Shown: one piece after another, positions 49,232 to 57,981 of the stretch | How positions within the stretch are numbered: position 1 is the stretch's first letter | How the letters are laid out: each line of letters starts with the position of its first letter | Assembly (NCBI GenBank): GCA_963725655.1 | Contig: CAVRYY010000001.1 | Location: 310,001-374,000 of the forward strand | DNA length: 64,000 nt | From: CAVRXT01 sp963725655 | GTDB taxonomy: Bacteria > Acidobacteriota > Terriglobia > Acidiferrales > UBA7541 | Direction of reading: 5' to 3' | The notes under the pieces: generated by a model | The model's database searches: none | Told to the model about the DNA's origin: nothing | The model's input: the letters and a program-made list of their open reading frames with translations, nothing else | Translations under genes and position numbers: made by a program

Positions 49232-51178
49232 CTACACGTCCTGCTTCGGCAGCAGCCGCACCCGCTGACCAGGGCTTCCATCCGGATCGCCGCCATTCGG
49301 TCCGCCTGCCCCGGGACGGCCCGAGCCGGAATTCGTTTCGGCCGGCGCATCGAGATTATTTTGGCCCTCACCCGGAGCCAGGAACAGATTGGACTCAATC
49401 CCGTGCTGCCGGGTGTAAAGCTCGTAATAGCGCCCGCCGAGGGCGTACAAAGAGGCGTGGTCGCCGCGCTCGATGATTCGTCCGCCTTCCACCACCAGAA
49501 TCTGATCGGCGCGGCGGATGGTCGAGAGGCGATGCGCGATCACGAACGTGGTCCGGCCGCGCATAAGCACCGCCAGCCCCTGCTGGATCATGGCCTCCGA
49601 TTCGGAATCCAGGCTGGAGGTCGCTTCGTCCAGAATCAGAATGCGCGGATCGGCGAGCAACGCCCGGGCGATCGAAACCCTCTGCCGCTGTCCGCCGGAC
49701 AAGCGGACGCCGCGCTCGCCGACCACGGTGTCATATTTCAACTCGAAGGCGTCGGCGAACTCGTCCACGCGCGCGATCCGGCAAGCCTCCATCACTTCCG
49801 CTTCTGTTGCGCCGGGGCGAGAGAACGCGACATTCTCGCGAATGGTGCCGTCGAATAGAAACGTTTCTTGCAGCACCACTCCCAGCTGATTGCGAAAACT
49901 CGAGAGCTGCACCGTGGCCAGATCCACTCCGTCTACCAGCACCTGGCCCGATGCGGGAATGTAGAACGCCGCGATCAATCCGATGATCGTGGATTTGCCC
50001 GCGCCGGAAGCGCCCACCAGCGCGGTCACCGTTCCGGGATCGGCGCGCAGCGAGACGTCAAACAGCACGGTCTTGCCGGCGGTGTAAGCGAAGTCCACGT
50101 GATCGAAGACCACTTCGCCGCGGATGGGCCCGAGAACCACGCGCCGCCGCGGGTCCGCATCTTCCCGCGATTCCGCCATGATTTCCTGGGTGCGCTCGAG
50201 TCCGGCGAGGCCTTCGGTAAGCTGCGAGCCAATGCCCACAATTTGCAGCACCGGCGCGATCAAAAGCGCCAGGAACGCAGAGAACGTGACGAACGAGCCG
50301 ACGGTCATCGAACCGTTCAGGATGCGGTGCGCGCCGAGAAAAATAATCAGGCCGCTCACCGTCCCCAGGATCATGGTCGCCGTTAAGCTCATCACCGAAG
50401 TGGCGGTGAGCGTTTTGAGAACGTTTTCCAGCAGACGCTGCACGTTGCCGGCAAACACCTGCTCTTCGCGCCCTTCGGCGTGATAGCCCTTCACCACCCG
50501 CACCCCGGCGAGCGACTCGGTGAGCCGCCCGTTCACCTCGGCGGTAAGTTTCGAACGCGCGCGGTAGATTGGGCGGATCGTCCCGATGGCTTTATTCAGC
50601 GCGATGCCCACCACCACCAGAATCGAGAACGCCACCCCGGTGAGCATCGGGCTAAGCCGCAGGAGCATAGCCAACGCCAGAATTGAGGTCAGCACCCCGC
50701 CCGCAAATTCCACCAATCCCGTTCCGATCAGGTTCCGCAGCCCTTCCACGTCGTTCATGATGCGGTTGACCAGCGCGCCGGTTTTGTTCGCGTCGTGGAA
50801 CGATACCGTCAAGCGGCCCACGTGAGTTTGCACCTGTTTGCGCAGGTCGGTGATCATACGTTGCGCGGCCTTGGAGAGTACCTGCGTCAAGGTGTAGGAA
50901 CTCAAACCTTGAATGATGGTAGCGGCGAGAATCGCCAGCACCAGGGGCCGCAGATACTGCACTTGCCGCTTGGCGATGATGTTGTCGAAGAGATATTTGG
51001 TGGAGGCCGGCAGCACCAGCCCGGCGACACGGTTGAGCCCGATCAACGCGAATCCCAGGAGCAACAAGGTGCGCTGCGGGCGCATAAACACCCAAGCCTC
51101 GGGCAGCATGTGCATCAGCCCGCGGACCTTGGTCAGTGGTGTGCGGCGATCGTCGTCGGGGTTGGGGTTCGCCATCAC
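49232..51178 (-). CDS. MsbA-like ABC exporter (fused permease-ATPase)
   Basis: The product is 648 aa. Six membrane helices lie within residues 30-325 with the usual exporter pattern. The ATPase has Walker A VGASGAGKST (near 400), Q-loop VVLQETFLFDG, signature LSGGQRQRVSIARALL (near 505), Walker B ILILDEATSSLDS (near 525) and the switch His in VIAHRLST. One polypeptide carries both halves, so it acts as a homodimer for lipids, lipopolysaccharide precursor or drugs. The C-terminus after 595 is Gly/Asn-rich and disordered. It is opposite in strand to the lipoprotein-permease and ATPase genes on its two sides. Confidence 0.95.
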   Translation of the reverse strand: MMANPNPDDDRRTPLTKVRGLMHMLPEAWVFMRPQRTLLLLGFALIGLNRVAGLVLPASTKYLFDNIIAKRQVQYLRPLVLAILAATIIQGLSSYTLTQVLSKAAQRMITDLRKQVQTHVGRLTVSFHDANKTGALVNRIMNDVEGLRNLIGTGLVEFAGGVLTSILALAMLLRLSPMLTGVAFSILVVVGIALNKAIGTIRPIYRARSKLTAEVNGRLTESLAGVRVVKGYHAEGREEQVFAGNVQRLLENVLKTLTATSVMSLTATMILGTVSGLIIFLGAHRILNGSMTVGSFVTFSAFLALLIAPVLQIVGIGSQLTEGLAGLERTQEIMAESREDADPRRRVVLGPIRGEVVFDHVDFAYTAGKTVLFDVSLRADPGTVTALVGASGAGKSTIIGLIAAFYIPASGQVLVDGVDLATVQLSSFRNQLGVVLQETFLFDGTIRENVAFSRPGATEAEVMEACRIARVDEFADAFELKYDTVVGERGVRLSGGQRQRVSIARALLADPRILILDEATSSLDSESEAMIQQGLAVLMRGRTTFVIAHRLSTIRRADQILVVEGGRIIERGDHASLYALGGRYYELYTRQHGIESNLFLAPGEGQNNLDAPAETNSGSGRPGAGGPNGGDPDGSPGQRVRLLPKQDV

Positions 51179-51344
51179 CTCAATTGTCCTACAGTTTTCG
51201 TTTTGGAGGGAGGCCTGGTGCCGCGCGGCCCGAAATTACCGCCAATCGCTGCCGCGCCGGGGACCCTGCGCCCAATAAACCGGTGACCCAACCGTGGCAA
51301 TTGGCTAGGCAGAGAGGCAAAAGCGCCCTAGAATGGAGCGTTAG

Positions 51345-52028
51345 GTGGAGCCCATACTCAAAACCGAGGGGTTGTGGAAGGTCTATCGCACCGGCGAACT
51401 AGACGTCGCCGCGCTGCGTGGGGTGAACGTACAGGTATTGCCGGGCGAGTTTGTTTCGGTGATGGGCCCATCCGGTTGCGGAAAATCCACGTTTCTGCAC
51501 GTGATCGGCGGCCTCACCCAGGCCACCCGTGGGCACGTCTTGTTGGACGGCAACGACCTGGCCGCTCTGGGAGATGCGGGGCGCACCCGGCTGCGGCGGC
51601 AAAAAGTAGGATTCATATTTCAGCGCTTCAACTTGCTTCCCACGTTGAACGCTTACGACAATATCGCGCTGGCCCAGCACATCCGCGGTGACGGCTTCGA
51701 TCCGCACCGTTTTGAAGCCATCGTGGAGATGCTCGGGATCAAGGATCGGCTAAAGCACAAGCCCTCCGAACTTTCGGGCGGCCAGCAACAGCGGGTGGCC
51801 ATCGCGCGCGCGGTGATCAACGAACCCAAAATCGTCCTGGCCGACGAGCCTACCGGCAACCTCGACTCCAAAAGCTCCGAAGCGGTGCTCGCCATGCTCT
51901 GCCACCTCAACAAAGAGATGGGCCAAACCATCGTGATGATCACTCACAACCCGGAAGCGGCAGCCTACGGCAACCGCGTCCTGCACATGCGCGATGGCCT
52001 GGTGGTCGACGGCGCCTTGGCCAACTAG
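51345..52028 (+). CDS. ABC transporter ATP-binding protein (MacB/LolD type)
   Basis: The product is 227 aa from GTG 51345. Walker A MGPSGCGKST (near 40), signature LSGGQQQRVAIARAV (near 145) and Walker B VLADEPTGNLDS (near 165) are those of the LolD/MacB ATPase group, which pairs with FtsX-like permeases. The only such permease nearby that lacks a partner is the 47862 product, so these are probably one transporter whose genes have been separated by the exporter at 49232 (inference). A small protein gene starts 2 bp after its stop. Confidence 0.93.
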   Translation: MEPILKTEGLWKVYRTGELDVAALRGVNVQVLPGEFVSVMGPSGCGKSTFLHVIGGLTQATRGHVLLDGNDLAALGDAGRTRLRRQKVGFIFQRFNLLPTLNAYDNIALAQHIRGDGFDPHRFEAIVEMLGIKDRLKHKPSELSGGQQQRVAIARAVINEPKIVLADEPTGNLDSKSSEAVLAMLCHLNKEMGQTIVMITHNPEAAAYGNRVLHMRDGLVVDGALAN

Positions 52029-52029
52029 C

Positions 52030-52434
52030 ATGCGCACCGTCTGGCAAGGCATCCTCCGCACGCTGTTCTGGTCCTACGACCGCGGCAGTTGGCCTTACGA
52101 CGTGATGGTCATCGGCATCGTGGTCTTCGTCCTGTTGACGCCGCGCCGTTTGTTCCACGATCAGCCCCAACGCGCCGCGCTCCCCACCACCGACGTTCAG
52201 CTCATCGCCGAGGACGCCGGCAACAGCCAGCGAACCTACCGCGTGGATGCGGCCATGTTGCCGCTGCCCAAGCGCAGCACCCACCCTACTCCCGAACTCG
52301 AGCGCGAAACCCACGACATTCTGGGGCGGACGGTGGACGATCTGAAGGGGCACAGTTTCCAAGTGTGGCGAATCGACGCGGTGCCCAACCCGAACGGCTC
52401 GATCGCGTATTACGACGTGTTTGTGAAGTGGTAG
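52030..52434 (+). CDS. Hypothetical single-helix membrane protein
   Basis: The product is 134 aa. One membrane helix lies near residues 22-40 (YDVMVIGIVVFVLLTPRRLF), and the C-terminal part is periplasmic or cytoplasmic alpha/beta (TYRVDAAMLPLPKR, FQVWRIDAVPNPNGSIAYYDVFVKW). No family is recognised. ATG 52030 is 2 bp after the ATPase stop, so it is translated with it; a LolA-like gene follows after 110 bp. Confidence 0.72.
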   Translation: MRTVWQGILRTLFWSYDRGSWPYDVMVIGIVVFVLLTPRRLFHDQPQRAALPTTDVQLIAEDAGNSQRTYRVDAAMLPLPKRSTHPTPELERETHDILGRTVDDLKGHSFQVWRIDAVPNPNGSIAYYDVFVKW

Positions 52435-52506
52435 TAAACCGCTAAATCCACTGTTTTCAATATAAAGCGCAACCGTCATGCGCCTAGTTGCGTCTAATGG
52501 GTGTGC

Positions 52507-52512
52507 TATCAT
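52507..52512 (+). promoter_or_regulatory. Extended -10 element of the LolA-like gene
   Basis: TGC-TATCAT at 52504-52512 is an extended -10, 32 bp before the TTG start at 52544. No -35 is needed for extended -10 promoters. Weak evidence on its own. Confidence 0.35.
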
Positions 52513-52543
52513 GACGCTTGGTTTGCCCGCAGGAGGTCATATT

Positions 52544-53224
52544 TTGCGTTGGGTCCTCATAACCCTATTGGGAATTTTATCTCTGCCATCCGCCGCTCGT
52601 TGCGAGTCTCACGCGCCATGGACGTTGGAATCCGTTCTGCACGAGTTGGACATCCGGGCTCACAATTTCAAGGGTTTTACGGCGGACATCGAGCGAACCA
52701 AGGTGACCGTGGTGGTCAACGACAAATCCACCGAGACCGGTACCATCGCCGTGCGCGGCGACAAGATGCGCCTGGAGATGACCAAACCCGATTCGCGCAC
52801 CATTCTGCGCGACGGCGACGACTTCTACATCTACACCCCCGGCCTGAAGCGGGTCGAGGAGTACAACCTGGGCGGGAAGCGCCAAATGGTTGACTCGTTC
52901 GTGCTGCTGGGCTTCGGGAGTTCCGGGAAGGATTTGCAGAGCCAATACCTGCTGACTTTCATGGGTGAGTCGCCGCTCGACAACCACAAGGCCGTAAAGC
53001 TCGAACTTACCCCGAAGTCCGATGATGTCCGCCAGCAGATCGCCAAGATCGATTTATGGCTCGACGAATCGAACTGGCTGCCCATCCAGCAGCAATTCTT
53101 CGAAGCCGGCACCGACGACTATTTCATTATCGGGTACACCAACATCGTGGCCAACGCACGCATCGACGAAAACACCTTCAAACCCAAATGGCCCAAGGGC
53201 ACCCAGCGCCTCAAGCGCAGCTAG
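52544..53224 (+). CDS. LolA-like outer-membrane lipoprotein carrier family protein
   Basis: The product is 226 aa from TTG 52544, placed by an AGGAGG at 52532-52537. Residues 1-20 (MRWVLITLLGILSLPSAARC) form the signal peptide. The mature protein shows the LolA pattern of hydrophobic beta strands (GFTADIERTKVTVVVND, GTIAVRGDKMRLEMTKPDSRTILRDGDDFYIYTP) and late LWLDESNWLPIQQQFFE. LolA-like proteins shuttle lipidated or hydrophobic cargo through the periplasm. Proximity to an ATPase and, further left, an FtsX permease and a lipoprotein supports a Lol-like system. Confidence 0.85.
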   Translation: MRWVLITLLGILSLPSAARCESHAPWTLESVLHELDIRAHNFKGFTADIERTKVTVVVNDKSTETGTIAVRGDKMRLEMTKPDSRTILRDGDDFYIYTPGLKRVEEYNLGGKRQMVDSFVLLGFGSSGKDLQSQYLLTFMGESPLDNHKAVKLELTPKSDDVRQQIAKIDLWLDESNWLPIQQQFFEAGTDDYFIIGYTNIVANARIDENTFKPKWPKGTQRLKRS

Positions 53225-53290
53225 TACTGGCGGGTTCAGCTTTGGCGTACGCCTCGCGCGCGATAGAACCCCGTCAGAACGCGAGATTTC

Positions 53291-54493
53291 TTACGACGAT
53301 TGCGCTCCCCCAAAAGTTCGCTCCCGCTCCTGCAGCGATTTCTTGCGATCCAGTCCCCACCGATAGCCAGCCAGGTTCCCGTCCTGGCGAACCACGCGAT
53401 GGCACGGCACAATAATCGAAACGGGATTGGTAGCACACGCCCGCGCCACCGCCCGGATCGCCGACGGTTTGCCGATCGCGCGGGCAATCTGCTTATACGT
53501 GCGGGTGGTCCCGTACGGAATCCGCCGCAGCTCCTCCCACACACGACGCTGAAACGCGGTGGCCTGCACGTCGGTCGGCATTTCAAGATTCGGCTCTTGC
53601 CCGCGCAGGTGCGCTAGCAGCGCGCGCACCCACTCCTGCAAACCGTTTCGGTTGCGGCGAATTTCGGCGCTGGGATATTCCCGCGCCAGCTCCGCTTCGA
53701 GCTTGGCGTCGTCTTCACCCAGGTACAGAGCGGAAATGCCGCGTTGGGTGGCTGCCACCAGCAGGCGCCCCAAGGGAGACGCGACGATGGTGTAGCTAAT
53801 CTGCATGCCCTTGCCGCCGCGCCGGTATGTGGCTGGCGTCATTCCCAATTGTTCCGGGGCGCGTTCGTAGAGCCGGCTGCTCGATCCAAATCCTGCATCG
53901 TAAAGTGCTGTGGTCACGTCGTCTCCTTTTCGAAGCTGAGTTTTTAGGCGTTGCATCCGCTGCGCGTCGGCATATTGCCGGGGGGTGATCCCCAACAGCC
54001 GCTGGAATGCGCGTTCCAATTGGTGCGCGCTAATGCCCGCGGACGCAGCCAGCGCGGATAATTTCAGAGTGTGGTTATCGGCAGCGCCGGAGCGCTCGGT
54101 GAGCGACGCTTCGATCTGGCGGCAGACCTTGGCGACCGCGTTGGCGTGCGGATCGGATGGCTTGGCCATGTTCGGCCGGCAACGGCGGCAGGCGCGGAAG
54201 CCTTCGTGTTCGGCCGCTCGCGGCGCTGGATAGAAGACTACCTGGGCGCGGCCCGGCCGCCGCGAAGGGCACGAGGGCCGGCAGTAAATCCCAGTCGAAC
54301 GCACCGCGAACACAAAGCGATCGTCGGCGCTGCGATCGCGGGAAAGCACCGCCCGCCACAGCCGCGCATCGTTCCGGCGTGCGCCCACCACAATCCACTC
54401 CGCGGCGCCCCGAGCGCGATCGGCGAGGCTTGGACTTATTTTGTTTCTTCTCATCGAATTTCTTCTCGTGCTCGGCATCCCTATGTTCTGCAT
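53291..54493 (-). CDS. ada: Bifunctional Ada: alkylation-response regulator/O6-methylguanine-DNA methyltransferase
   Basis: The product is 400 aa. The N-terminal Ada zinc domain has the four Cys residues in STGIYCRPSCPSRRPG (near 67-80) and FRACRRCRP (near 98-106); one is the phosphotriester acceptor. An AraC-type helix-turn-helix follows (KLSALAASAGISAHQLERAFQRLLG near 143). The C-terminal methyltransferase has YGTTRTYKQIARAIGKP near 328 and the acceptor Cys in VPCHRVVRQDG near 365. It repairs alkylated DNA and, once methylated, activates its own regulon. It stands alone; I did not identify an Ada box with confidence. Confidence 0.95.
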   Translation of the reverse strand: MQNIGMPSTRRNSMRRNKISPSLADRARGAAEWIVVGARRNDARLWRAVLSRDRSADDRFVFAVRSTGIYCRPSCPSRRPGRAQVVFYPAPRAAEHEGFRACRRCRPNMAKPSDPHANAVAKVCRQIEASLTERSGAADNHTLKLSALAASAGISAHQLERAFQRLLGITPRQYADAQRMQRLKTQLRKGDDVTTALYDAGFGSSSRLYERAPEQLGMTPATYRRGGKGMQISYTIVASPLGRLLVAATQRGISALYLGEDDAKLEAELAREYPSAEIRRNRNGLQEWVRALLAHLRGQEPNLEMPTDVQATAFQRRVWEELRRIPYGTTRTYKQIARAIGKPSAIRAVARACATNPVSIIVPCHRVVRQDGNLAGYRWGLDRKKSLQERERTFGGAQSS

Positions 54494-54719
54494 GGCATCT
54501 AATTAATCAGAATGCGCGCCGGCTGACTATCCGAATCTAGCACGCAAACTCCGCTTCGATTCGCCCCGCTGAAGTGGCCGGCGAGCGTCCCAAAAAGCGC
54601 GGGCACCCTGGGTATCCGTTACAACACGGCCTCAGACCTCGCGATTGACGCCCACTCGCCCATCCTACATATTGCAAAAACCGTAGGCGGAATGCCTCGG
54701 TTAGGGGAAACTGAAAGTA

Positions 54720-55232
54720 ATGGGAGCAACACTTCAATCTCGGATGTGGCGCCTTCCGGTTCGCGAGGAAGAAACCCCGGACGTTTTGATCGCCGACGCG
54801 GAGGAAGAGACGCTCGATAGCGTGCCTGCGCCGCGCCGCCGTTTCGTGGGTGTCCCGACCCATGCGGTGAGCGTGGTTCCCGAACGCCGCCGTTCGCCTC
54901 GCGCCAGCTTGATCTTGCCGTTGCGCCTGATGCAGGTCGCCGGGCGGCCGGAGCCTTTTCCGGTCTCGCTGGTGATTAAAAACATCAGTTCGACCGGCGT
55001 TTTTTTCTTCTCGCCCAGGCCGCTTCAGCCCGGCACCGCCATCGAAATGGAAATCGGTTTGATCGAACGTCGCCCGGGATACGGCAACGTCCAGATGCAC
55101 ACCGCCGCGCGGGTGATTCGTACCGAGGCAGCCGAAGAGTGCAGCCCCGGCTGGCACGGCTACGCCGCCTCGTTTGATGACATCGATTTTAATCGTGACG
55201 ATACCGTGCCCGGCCGCTACCTCGCCCGCTGA
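54720..55232 (+). CDS. PilZ domain protein
   Basis: The product is 170 aa. The c-di-GMP-binding PilZ motifs are intact: RRRSPR near residue 57 and KNISSTGVFFF near 88 (NxSxxG). The first 50 residues (acidic, MWRLPVREEETPD) form an extension of unknown role. It is a stand-alone cytoplasmic c-di-GMP receptor by family knowledge; the output is unknown. The gene is monocistronic and faces the 55312 gene tail-to-tail. Confidence 0.88.
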   Translation: MGATLQSRMWRLPVREEETPDVLIADAEEETLDSVPAPRRRFVGVPTHAVSVVPERRRSPRASLILPLRLMQVAGRPEPFPVSLVIKNISSTGVFFFSPRPLQPGTAIEMEIGLIERRPGYGNVQMHTAARVIRTEAAEECSPGWHGYAASFDDIDFNRDDTVPGRYLAR

Positions 55233-55311
55233 TCCACCTCTCCTTTTCTCGACCTCCGGATGTTCTGTTGCGAATCTTTCGAATTGAAATTCGAGCGGAC
55301 GCTTTGGCCGG

Positions 55312-56208
55312 TTATTGCTTCGGGGCGGGGACTGGGGTGGCGGGCGTTTCGGTTGGCGGTGAACCTGGAACGGGAGCGGCAGCGGGAGGATCTGCGGCGC
55401 CGGCCGCCGGCGCAACTTCCGGTTTGAAATCGCTGCTGCGAATCACCAGCCGCAGATGGATGTCGGGGTGGTTGGGCACCTTCACGAAATCATCGGACCC
55501 GATGTAGGTCGGCAGCCAGTATTTGCCGTCGACGTTCTCGCGGTACATATCGAACATTCGAAACGGAAGCCCGGTGCCGTCGTCGGCGATCTCGCTCACA
55601 AATCGGCCGGAAGATTTCACCACCGCGAAGTCGTGGTCGTCCACCCACACCACGCCGTCGAAAAACCGCCGCATCCGCTCCACGTGTTTTGGCTTTACGC
55701 GGAAAATGTAGGTCTTCAATTCATCCAGCTTTTCCGTTCCCAGATACTGCAGGTTGTAGTTGGCCAGCTCGTTGGTCGTCAGCACGAAACTCGGCACGGT
55801 GGACAATATTTTCACATCCTGGATCGTGAGGGACGTCACTTTCAGCGTGGATTCCGGCGGCCCGGTAAATCTTTCGAAACGCTGTCCGTCCGGTTTGGTA
55901 TAAAACTCGCCGGTGATGTCGTACTCCCCGCCCGGCGTGCTCAGCTCCTTGACGCTCAAGGACTGAGTGAACGTGAAATGGTCGTACGCGGCTTTCATTT
56001 TGTCTTCGTTGGCGGTGAATCGCCGGATAATCTCCTCCGCCGGAACGGCCGGCGCTTCCGGGGTCTCCGACGGCATGCGCTTTACCTCGAACTTCGGCGG
56101 CGGCGCAATCGGGCCGGGCCCCGGATCCTGTGGCCGAGCCAGCGCGATGCCAGCCAGCAGCAGCGAGGCTGCGGCGGACAGCAGGAAATAAGCGGAGTGA
56201 GTTCTCAC
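55312..56208 (-). CDS. Secreted outer-membrane lipoprotein-sorting-like protein
   Basis: The product is 298 aa with a signal peptide over residues 1-25. The core (YDHFTFTQSLSVKE near 78, GEFYTKPDGQRFERFTG near 103, TYIFRVKPKH near 167 and FDGVVWVDDHDFAVVKSSGR near 183) shows the beta-sheet pattern of LolA-type periplasmic lipid-binding proteins. The last 45 residues are Pro/Ala-rich. It is the third LolA/LolB-like protein within 10 kb. The exact ligand is unknown. Confidence 0.75.
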   Translation of the reverse strand: MRTHSAYFLLSAAASLLLAGIALARPQDPGPGPIAPPPKFEVKRMPSETPEAPAVPAEEIIRRFTANEDKMKAAYDHFTFTQSLSVKELSTPGGEYDITGEFYTKPDGQRFERFTGPPESTLKVTSLTIQDVKILSTVPSFVLTTNELANYNLQYLGTEKLDELKTYIFRVKPKHVERMRRFFDGVVWVDDHDFAVVKSSGRFVSEIADDGTGLPFRMFDMYRENVDGKYWLPTYIGSDDFVKVPNHPDIHLRLVIRSSDFKPEVAPAAGAADPPAAAPVPGSPPTETPATPVPAPKQ

Positions 56209-56371
56209 GATTGGTTAGATGCAGCCGGATCGCGTCGCGTCGCGCGGCCCGTTTGCGCGTTCTGGTAGCGCCATCATTTTCTGCCCATCGCCGCGGGCGG
56301 CTGACCGGCCCCAAAATTCCGCAGCTCCGGCCTGTGACGCGTAAAGTCCGCGGAGTCCGCGCTCGCAAGCG

Positions 56372-56806
56372 TTACGCCCGTAAATTATCGGCCTGCCAGT
56401 TGGTCACTAGTTTCTTGATCGCGGCGCGATTCTCCAATTTTTCGTCGAGCACCCTGCGCGCCAGCGCCGGCAACTCCGCGTCGCTCGCAAAACGCAGGCT
56501 CACCAATTGGCCCAGCGTAAATTCGGGAATCCGCACACGCATATCGGCGGAGAGCAGCCGCTCCAGCCGCAGATGCATCTCCAGCCGGATCACCCGATCC
56601 TGCACTCTCAACGCAAAACTCCGCGTCAGCCCGAAGCCCACGAACAGCGCCGCCGCCAGCAATACCTGCATTTCGGTGGTGGGATTCAATACCTGCCACG
56701 CGTTATGCACCGTCCAGCCAAGATTAATCAGCAATATCGGCAAAACGAAATAATGAAATCCCGGCACAAACTTGCTATGGTTCTTGAAATTCTGCGGTTC
56801 AGCCAT
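56372..56806 (-). CDS. DUF6526-like membrane protein
   Basis: The product is 144 aa from the ATG at 56806, which has GGAGGAGG on its minus-strand upstream side. Two membrane helices are predicted (residues 20-40 and 48-66). The N-terminal signature AEPQNFKNHSKFVPGFHYFV and the amphipathic C-terminus (RDRVIRLEMHLRLERLL-like) match DUF6526 family proteins, from memory. Function is unknown. It is divergent from the acylphosphatase gene. Confidence 0.78.
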   Translation of the reverse strand: MAEPQNFKNHSKFVPGFHYFVLPILLINLGWTVHNAWQVLNPTTEMQVLLAAALFVGFGLTRSFALRVQDRVIRLEMHLRLERLLSADMRVRIPEFTLGQLVSLRFASDAELPALARRVLDEKLENRAAIKKLVTNWQADNLRA

Positions 56807-56988
56807 AAATGCCTCCTCCGGTAACCTTCTTCGTACGCGCCCGGATTCTACCACCCTTGTGCCTCCAGTTTTGTCACCCCGCCCCGGGGAGCGGGTTGCT
56901 GCCGTCAACCCCGTCCTGCCGCGCGGCGAAGCCGTTTCTCTGATAAACTTGCGCGTTTGCGTAAGCAAATGGGAGACCGGCGGGCGGC

Positions 56989-57291
56989 ATGGCTGCGAGA
57001 GAAAAGCGAATCGCCCGGCGCTACTACGTCTCCGGGATGGTGCAGGGCGTCGGCTATCGCTTCTTTGTGCAGCGCGTGGCCGGCCGGCTGGGTCTGCCCG
57101 GCTACGTGAAAAATTTGAGTGATGGACGAGTGGAAGCCTACGCCATCGGCGAACCCGCATCGCTCGCCGAGTTTCGCACCGAGCTCGAGCGCGGGCCCAG
57201 CTACGCCAGCGTTTCCGCCGTGGCCGAAAGCGACTCCGAAATGGAAAGCCGCTACGCGTCGGCGTTTTCCATCGAACACGATTCCTGGTGA
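56989..57291 (+). CDS. acyP: Acylphosphatase
   Basis: The product is 100 aa. The active-site loop GMVQGVGYRFFVQR (residues 16-29) contains the phosphate-binding Arg, and the catalytic Asn is in GYVKNLSDGRVEAYAIG near 42. It hydrolyses carboxyl-phosphate bonds such as acetyl phosphate in the cytoplasm. The apt gene follows after 15 bp, with GAAAGGAAA serving as its ribosome binding site, so the two are co-transcribed. Confidence 0.94.
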   Translation: MAAREKRIARRYYVSGMVQGVGYRFFVQRVAGRLGLPGYVKNLSDGRVEAYAIGEPASLAEFRTELERGPSYASVSAVAESDSEMESRYASAFSIEHDSW

Positions 57292-57306
57292 AAGGAAACA
57301 TATCCA

Positions 57307-57828
57307 ATGAGCGACCTGAAAAAACTGATCCGCGAAATCCCCGACTACCCGAAGCCCGGAATCCTTTTCTACGACCTGACCACGTTGCTCCAGGACGCCA
57401 CCGGCTTTCATGACTTGATCGAAGATATGTGCCGCCACTACGAGGGCAAAAAGGTAGCAACCGTCGTTGGCATCGAGGCCCGTGGATTTATTTTCGCTCC
57501 AGCGCTGGCCTACCGCCTCGGCGCCGGCTTCGTTCCGGTGCGCAAACCCAAAAAACTGCCCTGGAAGACCGCCGAAGTGACTTACCAGCTCGAATACGGC
57601 ACCGACCAGCTCCAGATCCATCAGGACGGAGTGAAACCCGGAAGTGACGTGCTGCTCTGCGACGATCTGCTAGCCACCGGCGGCACCGCCGCCGCCGCGA
57701 TCCAGCTGATTCGCCAGCTAGGCGGAAAGGTTGTAGGCGCAGCCTTCGCGGTAGAATTAAGTTTCCTGCACGGACGCACGAAACTCCCAGGCGTCGACGT
57801 TTTCTCATCGTTGCAATACGACAAGTAG
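57307..57828 (+). CDS. apt: Adenine phosphoribosyltransferase
   Basis: The product is 173 aa, typical for the enzyme that salvages adenine to AMP with PRPP. Motifs are IREIPDYPKPGILFYDLTTLLQD near residue 8, VVGIEARGFIFAPALA near 57, and the PRPP loop VLLCDDLLATGGTAAAA near 117. ATG 57307 is well placed after a purine-rich site. After the stop (57829-57981) I see no gene. Confidence 0.96.
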   Translation: MSDLKKLIREIPDYPKPGILFYDLTTLLQDATGFHDLIEDMCRHYEGKKVATVVGIEARGFIFAPALAYRLGAGFVPVRKPKKLPWKTAEVTYQLEYGTDQLQIHQDGVKPGSDVLLCDDLLATGGTAAAAIQLIRQLGGKVVGAAFAVELSFLHGRTKLPGVDVFSSLQYDK

Positions 57829-57981
57829 CGCCTTTGAAGTTGGTTTGTATTTAGCCGTTAAAGGTCGGCGTGTAGGCCTTAGCAGTCGAAGGCACGGGCC
57901 CACACCTCGAGTCTACGAATCGGTGTTTCAGATTTGCGCGATCAGCAGGGAACTCAATCAAGCACCGCGTAAACGCGGCGC

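Noticed and set aside
54537..55415. 292-codon minus-strand frame opposite the PilZ gene
   Set aside because: It is antisense to an intact PilZ domain with correct motifs and has low-complexity Arg/Pro/His composition.
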